This document shows, piece by piece, positions 32,060-42,296 of a stretch of DNA of 64,000 bases. Source of the stretch: Bradyrhizobium sp. (lineage in GTDB: Bacteria > Pseudomonadota > Alphaproteobacteria > Rhizobiales > Xanthobacteraceae). The notes under the pieces are model-generated. The model did not search any database, was not told the DNA's origin, and was given only the letters and a program-made list of their open reading frames with translations. Numbering within the stretch: the first letter of the stretch is position 1; each line of letters opens with the position of its first letter. Location of the stretch: assembly GCF_022844465.1 (NCBI RefSeq), contig NZ_JALHLP010000015.1:42111-106110 (forward strand). The letters are read 5' to 3'. The translations under genes were made by a program, and so were the position numbers.

Positions 32060-33148
32060 ATGTCACGCGATCAACGTCGTCAGGGCAAAATGTCATTCAG
32101 GTTTCTCAATGCTGCCGGCGCCGTCACCCTCGCCGCGATGCTTTCCCTGTCTTCGCCGGCCTCCTTCGCGCAAATCTCGTTCCCGTGGGATCGATCGCCG
32201 CAGGCCCCCCCGCCGGGTCAAGCGCCATCCGACGACGTCGACGCGGATATCCGGATCCAGCGGCTCGAGAACCAGCTGCGCCAGCTGACCGGCCAGAACG
32301 AGGAACTGCAGTTCCGTAACCGTCAGCTGGAGGAACGGCTGCGCCAGCTCGGCGGCGGGTCGGTTGCGCCAGGGGGCCAGCCGGCAGCCGTCCCGCCCGG
32401 TGTGGCCGCGGCGCCACCCCCGGTTCAGCCGAATCCCCCGCTCCGGCAGGGCGCACCCGACCCTCAGCCGCAGACCGCGTCGCCGGCCCCGAACGTTCAG
32501 GATCCAGCGGGCCCGCAGGCGGGCGGCCGTCGCCGTGGAGATGCCTTCGACCCCAGCCAGAACCCGAACGCCCCCGGTGCGCCGCGCGCGCTGGGCGGCG
32601 GCCAGATGCCGATCACGACCGAAGCGCCCGGCGGGCGAGGGCCGGGCGAGCCGCTCGATCTCGGTGCGGCCCCACGGGAATCCGGGGGGGCCCTGCCACC
32701 CGCCGTTAGCGCCGCGCCGCCGCGCGGTCCCGCCAGCGCCGCGCTGACCACGCTGCCGCCCTCGGCCACGCCCAGGGACGAGTTCGATCTCGGTATCGGC
32801 TACATGCAGCGCAAGGACTACGCGCTCGCTGAAGAAACCATGAAGGGCTTTGCCCAGAGATATCCGAATGACCCCCTGATTGCGGATTCGCAATACTGGC
32901 TCGGCGAAAGCTACTTCCAGCGCCAGCAATATCGTGACGCTGCCGAAGCGTTTCTTGGCGTAACCACCAAATACGACAAATCGGGCAAGGCCCCCGACGC
33001 CCTGCTGCGGCTCGGCCAGTCGCTGGCGGCGCTGAAGGAAAAAGAGGCCGCCTGCGCCGCGCTCGGCGAAGTGACCCGGAAATATCCGCGCGCCTCGGCC
33101 GGCGTCAAAGCCGCGGTGGACCGTGAGCAAAAGCGGGTGAAGTGCTAG
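32060..33148 (+). CDS. cpoB: Tol-Pal system protein CpoB (YbgF)
   Basis: A 362-residue periplasmic protein that coordinates Tol with peptidoglycan synthesis. After a signal peptide (SFRFLNAAGAVTLAAMLSL, to about SFAQ) there is a coiled coil DIRIQRLENQLRQLTGQNEE for trimerisation. A long Pro/Gly/Ala-rich linker (about 110-230) precedes a C-terminal TPR domain with EFDLGIGYMQRKDYALAEET and YWLGESYFQRQQYRDAAEAF. The linker is unusually long for the family. The ATG at 32060 gives ten extra residues before the hydrophobic signal; ATG 32090 with AGGG upstream is equally possible. Confidence 0.93.
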   Translation: MSRDQRRQGKMSFRFLNAAGAVTLAAMLSLSSPASFAQISFPWDRSPQAPPPGQAPSDDVDADIRIQRLENQLRQLTGQNEELQFRNRQLEERLRQLGGGSVAPGGQPAAVPPGVAAAPPPVQPNPPLRQGAPDPQPQTASPAPNVQDPAGPQAGGRRRGDAFDPSQNPNAPGAPRALGGGQMPITTEAPGGRGPGEPLDLGAAPRESGGALPPAVSAAPPRGPASAALTTLPPSATPRDEFDLGIGYMQRKDYALAEETMKGFAQRYPNDPLIADSQYWLGESYFQRQQYRDAAEAFLGVTTKYDKSGKAPDALLRLGQSLAALKEKEAACAALGEVTRKYPRASAGVKAAVDREQKRVKC

Positions 33149-33166
33149 ACTGTGGACGGGAGAGCC

Positions 33167-34237
33167 ATGTCCGGCCTCCGAGCAAACGCCGGTCCAGCCA
33201 TGTCCAACGACGACCAATCCGCGATCTCGGCCGGCGACGCCAAACGTCTGTTTGCCGGCTGGAAGGCGGCGCCCGGGATCGTGCTGGCGGTCTCCGGCGG
33301 CCCCGATTCCATGGCGCTGATGTGGCTTGCGGCGCGCTGGCGTCGCGCGCTGGTGCGCGGGCCGCGATTGATTGCCGTCACCGTCGATCACGGTTTGCGG
33401 CCTGCAGCCGCGCGCGAGGCGCGCGACGTCAAACAACTCGCGCGCACGCTCGATATGCCTCATCGCACGCTGCGCTGGAGCGGCGTCAAACCGAAATCCG
33501 GATTGCCGGCCGCAGCTCGCGAGGCGCGCTATCGCCTGCTGGTGCAGGCGGCGCGGACTTGCGGCGCCACGCATATCTTCACCGCGCATACCCGTGACGA
33601 CCAGGCCGAGACCCTGTTGATGCGAATGCTGCGCGGCAGCGGCATCGCCGGTCTTGCGGCGATGGCGCGCGAGACCGAGCGCGAAGGCGTCCGACTGGCG
33701 CGGCCGTTGCTGGACGTCCCGAAATCCCGGCTGGTCGCGACGCTCGGCAAGGCCAGGATCGCCTTCGCCGACGATCCCTCCAACGGCGATATCGCCTTCA
33801 CCCGTCCCAGGTTACGGGCGTTGATGCCTGTTCTGGCCGAGGAGGGCGGCGACAGCCGAAGCCTGGCGCGGCTGGCCTCAAGGCTGGCGCGCGCGAATGC
33901 GGCAATCGAAGTGCTGGTCGATGGCGCCGAGCGTTACCTCGCGCTGAGGGACCGCCACGACGCCGCGCGCTTCGGCCTGGACGCGGCGGCCTTTGCCGGC
34001 CTGCCCGAGGAAGTCCGCCTTCGGTTGCTCAAGCGTTCGATCGACCGGGCCGGCCATGAGGGGAGCGCGGAATTGGGCAAACTGGAAGCCCTGCTGGCGG
34101 CGCTGGATCAGGCCATGGCTGAAGGCAAGGGACGGGCGAGGCTGAAGCAGACCCTTGCCGGGGCAGTGATCAGCCTGGCGGGCGAACGAATTTGTATCGG
34201 TTCTGCGCCGCCGCGCCGTGGCAGGAAGCCGGGATAA
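33167..34237 (+). CDS. tilS: tRNA(Ile)-lysidine synthetase TilS
   Basis: TilS converts the wobble cytidine of the tRNA reading AUA to lysidine, an essential step for isoleucine decoding. The protein has the PP-loop ATPase motif LAVSGGPDSMALMWLA near residue 35, then TVDHGLRPAAAREA, FTAHTRDDQAETLLMRMLRG and RPLLDVPKSRL. Only the catalytic N-terminal domain and part of the helical region are clear; the C-terminal domains are short. I chose ATG 33167 (GGGAGAG upstream); GTG 33152 and ATG 33200 are alternatives. It lies between cpoB and ftsH. Confidence 0.94.
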   Translation: MSGLRANAGPAMSNDDQSAISAGDAKRLFAGWKAAPGIVLAVSGGPDSMALMWLAARWRRALVRGPRLIAVTVDHGLRPAAAREARDVKQLARTLDMPHRTLRWSGVKPKSGLPAAAREARYRLLVQAARTCGATHIFTAHTRDDQAETLLMRMLRGSGIAGLAAMARETEREGVRLARPLLDVPKSRLVATLGKARIAFADDPSNGDIAFTRPRLRALMPVLAEEGGDSRSLARLASRLARANAAIEVLVDGAERYLALRDRHDAARFGLDAAAFAGLPEEVRLRLLKRSIDRAGHEGSAELGKLEALLAALDQAMAEGKGRARLKQTLAGAVISLAGERICIGSAPPRRGRKPG

Positions 34238-34490
34238 CGCCCCGATACAGCGATAACCCCGCACAATTTGGCGATAGGCCTTAACCAGTCGGGAAAAAGC
34301 CTTGAATTCCACGCCGTTTTTGTCCGCTAATCGCGCCAGGATGCGTTAAATAGTCCTGTGCGGTTCCCTTGGCATTGACCCCTACGCCACCTAGATTGTT
34401 GGCAGTGGATCGGGGATCCTCGTCTCACTATTCGACGGACGACCGCCAAGGATATACGGCCGCGATCCGCGCGACCACGAAGGAAGATCA

Positions 34491-36413
<1,923 letters not shown>

Positions 36414-36447
36414 CGCAAGCTGGTTCGCCATCGAAATTGAAGTCTGC

Positions 36448-36474
36448 GAAACGGGCGCAATATGCGCCCGTTTC
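36448..36474. terminator. Strong hairpin terminator between ftsH and the convergent membrane gene
   Basis: A perfect 12-bp stem GAAACGGGCGCA / TGCGCCCGTTTC with a 3-nt loop, followed by GTTGTG. Flanking bases fit a terminator for ftsH and, on the opposite strand, for the convergent gene ending at 36505. Confidence 0.8.
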
Positions 36475-36504
36475 GTTGTGGATGGCCCGCTTGCTTCGAA
36501 CCGG

Positions 36505-38004
36505 TCACTTCGGTGCGGCCGACGGCCTGGTCTTTCGCTGGTCGTCGCGGACGTGGATGACCGCGATGCTGTCCGAGTATAGTCGTTTCCAGCCTGGAAG
36601 ATGATCCAGCACCTTGGTTGCCGGCAGGGTCGGCGCCAGCAGCGTGCCGTCGATCCTGTAGTCATCGAGTAGCCGCAACAGGGTCTCAACATCGGTGGCG
36701 GTCACGGCGTCGAAGTAGTCGAGCACGAACCTTTCGCCATAGAGTTCGGCGCGTCCGTCGATGAAAGCCTTGATGTCGCGGGACAGCAGATAGCCGCCAA
36801 ACGGCGCCGTGTTGAAGACGCGTTCTATTCGGTGTTGCTGCAGAACCTCGACCGCCCTAACGGGCATCTGCGCCTCGAGGAACTTGACGGGGTGGTAGGC
36901 GACGAAAGCCTTGGTGCACGCCCATCCTGCCACCGCGAGCACTGCCAGCATCATGACATGCGAGCGGACCCGGTTCTCCCGGGCCGGAACGAGTGTCTGG
37001 AGCGTTCCCAATTGTTCGGCGAACGGCTTGGCCAGGACCAGCGGCGCTATGAACGCGAAGATTTCGATGTTCCGGGCATGCGAGAGGGCCATCCAGAGCA
37101 GGCCCAACAGCAGCATGATCCTCGGCACTGACAGGGTGAGGCCGCGATAGAAGGCGAAGCCGATCAGCCCGAGCAGGGTGAGCTGGAAGAAGCTCCAGGT
37201 CGCGAAGTTCGCCGGCATCCATTCCCAGATCATCGACAGCAGCTTACCGAGGCTCAAAATCTTCGCCGCGCCCAATAACGTGTTCCAGCCATAGGGGGTG
37301 CAGCAGCAGGCAACCACCGCAGCGATACCGAACAGGGTCCACCGCGCGGCAAGCGCGATGCGATCCTTGCGCTGGCAGTTCCAGATCGCCTCCAGCCCAA
37401 TTGGTCCGATCAGTGCTATTCCCAGCACAAAGCCGCCGTGGAGATTGGCCCACAGCGCCAGCAGGGGCAGCAGCAGCCAGGACGGCGCGCTACGCCGATC
37501 GGCGGCCGCCAATAGCCCGCCAAGAAACGCCACCATGACAGGGAAGGCCAGCATGTGCGGGCGGGCCAGGAAGTGCGTCGCCGATTCCAGCACCGCCAGC
37601 GTCACCAAAAGGATCGTGCGGGCCGGATCCAGATAGCCGTCCATCAAATGCATGAAGATCGCAACCGTCGTCCCGATCGCGACCGAGGTCAGGATCACGG
37701 GGCCGGCCCAGCCCAGCGCCCCATAGGCGCCGGCGAACAGCACTTGCGAGAGCCAGGAGCTCGATATCCACGGCTCGCCAAACCGTGTGAAGGAATGGAC
37801 GTCCGTGTAGGGCATCGCCCCATGCTCGACGATCCACTGCCCGATCCTGATCTGCCAGAGCGTGTCGGAATCCCGCAACAGGATTTCGCCCAGGGATAGA
37901 AAGATCAGATAGGCGGTCGCGCCGGCAAGCCATGGCATGGCGGCCCGCGCCATGCTGCGGGTGTTTGCATCACCGGCGATCGGGTTGGCGTAGGAAATGG
38001 ACAT
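36505..38004 (-). CDS. Polytopic membrane protein of unknown function
   Basis: A 499-residue protein with roughly ten to twelve membrane helices, including LVTLAVLESATHFLARPHML, LLLPLLALWANLHGGFVLGI and MMLAVLAVAGWACTKAFVAY. The first extramembrane loop has DTLWQIRIGQWIVEHG, and ALWANLHGG and PYGW are notable. These features resemble GT-C-like lipid-linked glycosyltransferases and O-antigen-ligase-like proteins, but no family can be assigned. The C-terminal about 110 residues are soluble, with FNTAPFGGYLLSRDIKAFID. ATG 38004 is preferred to 38034. It is convergent with ftsH. Confidence 0.75.
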   Translation of the reverse strand: MSISYANPIAGDANTRSMARAAMPWLAGATAYLIFLSLGEILLRDSDTLWQIRIGQWIVEHGAMPYTDVHSFTRFGEPWISSSWLSQVLFAGAYGALGWAGPVILTSVAIGTTVAIFMHLMDGYLDPARTILLVTLAVLESATHFLARPHMLAFPVMVAFLGGLLAAADRRSAPSWLLLPLLALWANLHGGFVLGIALIGPIGLEAIWNCQRKDRIALAARWTLFGIAAVVACCCTPYGWNTLLGAAKILSLGKLLSMIWEWMPANFATWSFFQLTLLGLIGFAFYRGLTLSVPRIMLLLGLLWMALSHARNIEIFAFIAPLVLAKPFAEQLGTLQTLVPARENRVRSHVMMLAVLAVAGWACTKAFVAYHPVKFLEAQMPVRAVEVLQQHRIERVFNTAPFGGYLLSRDIKAFIDGRAELYGERFVLDYFDAVTATDVETLLRLLDDYRIDGTLLAPTLPATKVLDHLPGWKRLYSDSIAVIHVRDDQRKTRPSAAPK

Positions 38005-38034
38005 CGGTTTCTTGGGTTGGTGTGACGGGCGCAA

Positions 38035-38342
38035 GACAAGTCGCCAAGACTCTCGCTACCAGACCATGGCCGCCATATATTCGGGTGAATTGCCGACCGG
38101 CGCGGCCGCATAATGACGATGTTTGGCGAAGAAGCCGTTAACCGGGCAGGCCAGCGCTTCAGTCAGAATTTACCATCGTGACGAAGCACGAAGTTTCGAA
38201 GGCAGATGCCAACCACGGCGCGAGCCACGTCAACAAACACGTGGGCGCATCGAGCGGGCGACGGCCCAGCCCTTCATCGCGCACCAGGTCGTGCGCGAAG
38301 CCCGGACCGTCATAATTGCTTCTTGTCAGCCAGCATGAATAG
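38035..38342. other. Intergenic stretch without recognisable gene
   Basis: About 300 bp between the divergent membrane-protein gene and the TetR regulator. No frame on either strand looks coding and no clear repeat is present. It should hold the promoter of the membrane protein. The operator-like inverted repeats of the TetR gene begin at 38343. Confidence 0.5.
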
Positions 38343-38394
38343 TTGTTCACTTCTTCGAGGCGAGAACAACGCTTCTCGCTGAAACAATGAACAA
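38343..38394 (+). promoter_or_regulatory. Nested inverted repeats upstream of TetR gene
   Basis: Outer arms TTGTTCA (38343-38349) and TGAACAA (38388-38394) are centred within 1 bp of inner arms GCGAGAA (38360-38366) and TTCTCGC (38373-38379). The array ends 54 bp before the TetR ATG. It is a good candidate for an autoregulatory operator. Confidence 0.45.
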
Positions 38395-38448
38395 ACGAGC
38401 GTTCCAGGGCCGTTCGGCTTGCCGGGGCGCCGGGACGGAACATTGCGC

Positions 38449-39123
38449 ATGGTGTACAGGCGGACCCATCAGGTCGTGAAACGGCTGGCGGCGCGGCGCA
38501 GCGCCATCCTGGCGGCGGCGCGGGACGCCGCGGTTGATGGCGGCATCGCCGCGGTGCAGATCGCGCCGGTCGCGATTCGCGCCAACGTCGCGGCCGGTAC
38601 CGTCTACCGCTACTTTCCCTCGAAGGCCGAGCTGATTTCAGAACTGATCGCCGAGGTCTCGCGCGATGAGTTGATGGCGATCCGCCGCGCGGCGGATGCC
38701 GCTCCCGGGCCGTCCTCGGCCCTCGCGGCCGCCGTCACGACGGTTGCCGTGCATGTATTGTCACAGCGCAAGCTTGCCTGGGGCATTCTGGCCGAGCCGG
38801 TTGATGTCGACGTGAGCGCGTCGCGGCTCGCCAGCCGCCGCGACATCGCCGGCGAGATTGCCGCGCGGATCGACGCTGCGGTGCGCGCCGGTCATCTGCC
38901 GGCGCAGGACACGGCGCTCGCCGCAACCGCGCTGCTGGGCGCGCTGCATGAATCCCTCGTCGGTCCCCTGGCGCCTGACAATCTGGATGATCCCGCGCGG
39001 CTTCGCGACGCCGTGCAAACCGTCACCTTGCTGGCGCTGCGTGCCGTCGGCGTGATGGACGCCCGCGCCCGCGGCCTCGTGGTGCAGGCGGTGCTGCCGG
39101 CAAGGACACTGGTCGGGGCCTAG
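38449..39123 (+). CDS. TetR/AcrR-family transcriptional regulator
   Basis: A 224-residue regulator. The helix-turn-helix domain is in the first 65 residues: RRSAILAAARDAAVDGGIAA and ANVAAGTVYRYFPSKAELIS, the TetR hallmark. The second half is helical and Ala-rich and gives no ligand clue. The stop codon TAG (39121-39123) is the first triplet of interspersed repeat copy C, so the native end of the gene may have been replaced by the repeat. Nested inverted repeats upstream suggest self-control. It is convergent with pyk. Confidence 0.88.
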   Translation: MVYRRTHQVVKRLAARRSAILAAARDAAVDGGIAAVQIAPVAIRANVAAGTVYRYFPSKAELISELIAEVSRDELMAIRRAADAAPGPSSALAAAVTTVAVHVLSQRKLAWGILAEPVDVDVSASRLASRRDIAGEIAARIDAAVRAGHLPAQDTALAATALLGALHESLVGPLAPDNLDDPARLRDAVQTVTLLALRAVGVMDARARGLVVQAVLPARTLVGA

Positions 39124-39185
39124 AGCATGATCCGGAAAAGTGTGTAGCGGTTTTCCGAGAAGATCATGCTCAAACGAAGAACTGG
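39121..39185. repeat. Interspersed hairpin repeat, copy C (short form)
   Basis: This copy starts TAGAGCATGATCCGGAAAAG and keeps the GCGGTTTTCCGAGAAG and GATCATGCTCAAACGAAGA segments, but lacks the terminal long-stem hairpin seen in copies A, B and D. It lies between convergent TetR and pyk genes and contributes the TetR stop codon. Confidence 0.82.
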
Positions 39186-39244
39186 TGTCATCTCGCTCCA
39201 GCGCGCCGGGCTACGCTGGCGCGCGGCAAGGGCAGGGCTCACCC

Positions 39245-40681
39245 TCACTTCCTGGTCTCTTCCTCCGGCCCGACATAGGCGATGCGTACCATGTTGGTGG
39301 TGCCGGGGATGCCGAGCGGCACGCCAGCGACGATGATGACGCGCTGGCCGGCCTTGGCGAAGCCGTCGCGGAAGGCAATCGAGCCGGCGCGATCGACCAT
39401 GTCGTCCTGATCGTGGGCGTCTTCCGCCACCACGCAATGCACGCCCCAAACGACTGACAATTTACGGCCCGTCGCCAGGTTGGGTGTGATCGCCACCACC
39501 GGCGGCTTCGGCCGCTCGCGCGCCACGCGGATCGCGGTCGAGCCTGACGAGGTCCAGCAGATGATGGCGGACAATTCCAGCGTTTCGGCGATCTGCCGCG
39601 CGGCGTCGGCGATGGCGTCGCCGACCGTATTCTCCGGCTCGGGCCGCTGCGCCGACAGCACCGAGCGATAGGTCGGATCGCGCTCCACTTCCTCGCCGAT
39701 ACGGTTCATGGTCGAAACAGCCTCGACCGGGAACTTGCCGGCCGCGGACTCTGCCGACAGCATGATGGCGTCGGCGCCCTCATAGACGGCGGTCGCGACG
39801 TCGGAAACTTCGGCGCGCGTCGGCACCGGCGAGTGGATCATCGATTCCAGCATCTGCGTCGCGATCACCACCGGCTTGCCGGCGCGGCGCGCCATCCGCG
39901 TCATCTGCTTCTGCAGGCTCGGTACCCGTTCGAGCGGCAGTTCGACGCCGAGATCGCCGCGCGCCACCATCAGCGCGTCGGAGGCTTCGATGATCTCGCC
40001 GAGCCGGTCGATCGCCTGCGGCTTTTCAATCTTTGCCATCACTGCGGCGCGGCCGCGGATGATCCGCTTGGCCTCGTTGACGTCCTCGGCGCGTTGCACA
40101 AAGGACAGCGCGACCCAGTCGATCCCGGTGGCAAGGGCCGCGTCGAGATCGAGGCGGTCTTTCGGCGTCATCGCCGACACCGGCAGGTCGGTGTCGGGCA
40201 GGCTGACGCCCTTGCGATCCGACATCTTCCCGCCGATCACTACCCGCGTCACCGCGCGTTCCGGTGAGGTCTCCTCGGCGATCAGGCGAACCTTGCCATC
40301 GTCGAGCAGCAGTGCATGGCCCGGCCGCAGCGCCGAGAGTATTTCCGGATGCGGCAATTGCACGCGGCTGTTGTCACCGGGCGTCTTGTCGGAATCGAGT
40401 ACGAAGCTCTGGCCGTTCTTCAGCTGGGTAGAGCCTTCGGCGAACGCACCGAGCCGAAGCTTCGGTCCCTGCAGATCCACCAGGATGCCGATCGGGCGGC
40501 CATAGCTGGACTCGACATTGCGGATGGTCTTGACGAGCTCGCGCATCTTGTCGTGCGGGGTATGGCTCATATTGATGCGGAACACGTCCGCGCCGGCCTC
40601 GAACAGCTTCCGGATCATCGCGCTGTCCGACGATACCGGGCCGAGCGTCGCGAGAATCTTGATCCTGCGCAGCCTTCTCAT
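39245..40681 (-). CDS. pyk: Pyruvate kinase
   Basis: Pyruvate kinase transfers phosphate from phosphoenolpyruvate to ADP at the end of glycolysis. The 478-residue enzyme starts MRRLRRIKILATLGPVSSDS, followed by FRINMSHTPHDKM, the metal and substrate loop VMAKIEKPQAIDRLGEIIEA, MVARGDLGVELPLERVP and the hinge ATQMLESMIHSPVPTRAEVS. The C-terminal regulatory domain is complete. Its ATG overlaps the stop of nothing upstream; instead the DUF1036 gene starts upstream and its stop overlaps the pyk start by 4 bp, so pyk is downstream in that two-gene unit. Confidence 0.96.
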   Translation of the reverse strand: MRRLRRIKILATLGPVSSDSAMIRKLFEAGADVFRINMSHTPHDKMRELVKTIRNVESSYGRPIGILVDLQGPKLRLGAFAEGSTQLKNGQSFVLDSDKTPGDNSRVQLPHPEILSALRPGHALLLDDGKVRLIAEETSPERAVTRVVIGGKMSDRKGVSLPDTDLPVSAMTPKDRLDLDAALATGIDWVALSFVQRAEDVNEAKRIIRGRAAVMAKIEKPQAIDRLGEIIEASDALMVARGDLGVELPLERVPSLQKQMTRMARRAGKPVVIATQMLESMIHSPVPTRAEVSDVATAVYEGADAIMLSAESAAGKFPVEAVSTMNRIGEEVERDPTYRSVLSAQRPEPENTVGDAIADAARQIAETLELSAIICWTSSGSTAIRVARERPKPPVVAITPNLATGRKLSVVWGVHCVVAEDAHDQDDMVDRAGSIAFRDGFAKAGQRVIIVAGVPLGIPGTTNMVRIAYVGPEEETRK

Positions 40682-41244
40682 TGCTTGGGCGCCGGCGGCA
40701 GACCCGGCACGCCCGGCGGGTTGGACAGGCCGGGAACCCCGCTGGGTCCCACGGTGCCCGGTATTCCAGGCACGCGCTGCGCCGGCTGCTCGTTGGCTTC
40801 GGTCAGTTGCACGGTCCAGGCTCGCTGTTCGCCGGTATCGACCTCGAAGAAGCCAGTGCGGTCATAGCCCCGCGCCAGGCAGTTTTCGGTGCCCTTGATG
40901 GTGAATTCCTTGTCGCGCGAACACATGAATGCCTGTCCGGACCATTCACCGCCGCGGTCGTAATCCAAAGCGTAGATGTAATAGTAGCGTGCGACAAGCG
41001 TGCCACGCAGCAGCGTCTCGCAGCTGCGCGAGGACACGTTCCACCAGCCTTCCGTGGTCCAGCCCTCGGCGTCCTTGTAGCCGAGCGCAATGCCGACGCG
41101 GCTGGAAGTGTTGTTGCAGAGCCGGAAATCGGCCGCCGCGGGATTGCTCCACAGGCACGCCGCCGCCAGCGCGAGCGCCGGCACCGGTCCGCAGGCAACG
41201 CGAGCGGAACGGGAGTTCGGGCGGTGGGAATTTCTTGCAGTCAT
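40678..41244 (-). CDS. DUF1036 exported protein with collagen-like tail
   Basis: A 188-residue protein: basic start, hydrophobic signal (VPALALAAACLWSNPAAA), then a DUF1036 domain beginning ADFRLCNNTSSRVGIALGYK and including WTTEGWWNVSSRSCETLL. Four Cys residues suggest disulfides and periplasmic location. The last 35 residues have repeated G-x-P/G-P triplets (PGIPGTVGPSGVPGLSNPPG), a short collagen-like tail. The function of DUF1036 is unknown. Its stop overlaps the pyk start (ATGA), an arrangement that implies co-expression with pyruvate kinase. Confidence 0.88.
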   Translation of the reverse strand: MTARNSHRPNSRSARVACGPVPALALAAACLWSNPAAADFRLCNNTSSRVGIALGYKDAEGWTTEGWWNVSSRSCETLLRGTLVARYYYIYALDYDRGGEWSGQAFMCSRDKEFTIKGTENCLARGYDRTGFFEVDTGEQRAWTVQLTEANEQPAQRVPGIPGTVGPSGVPGLSNPPGVPGLPPAPKQ

Positions 41245-41482
41245 CAGGCGAAGCTATATCAAATGATTGACGATTTCGCGTAACCCGGGCGAGCCTGTCA
41301 ACGGCAGGAAAGAGGTTTCCTGCGCCTGCTGGAGACCACGAGGCTTGTCCGGGATTTTCTGTTTGCGCGCCGATATGGCAAAATCTGTGACAATTCCCAC
41401 CTGATATCAATATGCCCGGCGCCATCGGGAAAACTGCATTGTGCCTTTCCGGGACAGGCTCGCCAACACGGGGTCAACGGCC

Positions 41483-41785
41483 ATGACGATCGACGACAAA
41501 GCCCGAACCGAACTGGAAGCCGCGGTGTTCCGGCGGCTGGTCAGTCATCTGCGTACCCGCACCGACGTCCAGAACATCGACCTGATGAATCTGGCCGGCT
41601 TCTGCCGCAACTGCCTCTCGAACTGGATGAAGGAAGAGGCCGACGCCAAGGGCATCGCCGTCAGCAAGGACGACAGCCGGGAAGCGGTTTACGGCATGCC
41701 GTATGAGGAATGGAAATCGAAATTCCAGGGCACGGCCACGCCCGAGCAGATCGCGGCGATGAAAACGGCGCAGGGCGGGCACTGA
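41483..41785 (+). CDS. DUF1244 family protein
   Basis: A 100-residue protein of the DUF1244 family, a small helical, metal-binding-like fold of unknown role. LVSHLRTRTDVQNIDLMNLA and GFCRNCLSNWMKEEADAKG, with a CxxC-like pair, and DDSREAVYGMPYEEWKSKFQ are conserved landmarks. The ATG at 41483 is preferred; a GTG at 41441 would add 14 residues not typical of the family. The gene stands alone, followed by gapR 162 bp later. Confidence 0.9.
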   Translation: MTIDDKARTELEAAVFRRLVSHLRTRTDVQNIDLMNLAGFCRNCLSNWMKEEADAKGIAVSKDDSREAVYGMPYEEWKSKFQGTATPEQIAAMKTAQGGH

Positions 41786-41947
41786 TTCCCGACCGCGCCC
41801 ACCTTCCTGTGGGTGCGCTGTGGATGAGCGCGATGGTGCCTTGACGCAGGGTCCTGCGATCTTGAGGGTCAATCCGGAAAGGCGCCGTGCGCTATCGCGT
41901 GCGGCGCCTGATCTTTCTGCCCCTTCAGTTCCAATCAGGAGTAACCG

Positions 41948-42220
41948 ATGGCCACCACCGCTGCCGCCGTCCAGGAAGCGCCCGCGACGAAATTCGCCAA
42001 GGACCAGCTCAAGGCCATCATCGAGCGCATCGAGCGTCTGGAAGAAGAAAAGAAGACGATCTCCGACGATATCCGCGACGTCTATGCCGAGGCCAAGGGC
42101 AACGGCTATGACGTCAAGGCGTTGCGCACCATCGTACGCCTGCGCAAACAGGACGCCAACGAACGGGCCGAACACGAGACCATCCTGGAAACCTACATGC
42201 AGGCGCTTGGAATGCTGTAG
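41948..42220 (+). CDS. gapR: Nucleoid-associated protein GapR (DUF2312)
   Basis: A 90-residue GapR-type DNA-binding protein. FAKDQLKAIIERIERLEEEK is the conserved N-terminal helix, followed by ISDDIRDVYAEAKGNGYDVK and ALRTIVRLRKQD. In alphaproteobacteria GapR clamps overtwisted DNA ahead of replication and transcription forks and helps topoisomerases. Length and motifs are typical. A CAGGAG ribosome site lies just upstream. Confidence 0.95.
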   Translation: MATTAAAVQEAPATKFAKDQLKAIIERIERLEEEKKTISDDIRDVYAEAKGNGYDVKALRTIVRLRKQDANERAEHETILETYMQALGML

Positions 42221-42296
42221 CGGCGCGACGCGCGGTTCTTTCCGAGCCGCAAGCCACCGACACTGCGGTGGGAGCGTCACGCCCGGCAATGAGCGC

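Noticed and set aside
34368..34396. A heat-shock sigma-32-like promoter upstream of ftsH (CTTG ... CCTAGAT)
   Set aside because: The -10 part departs from the consensus and the spacing is off by one; too weak to annotate.
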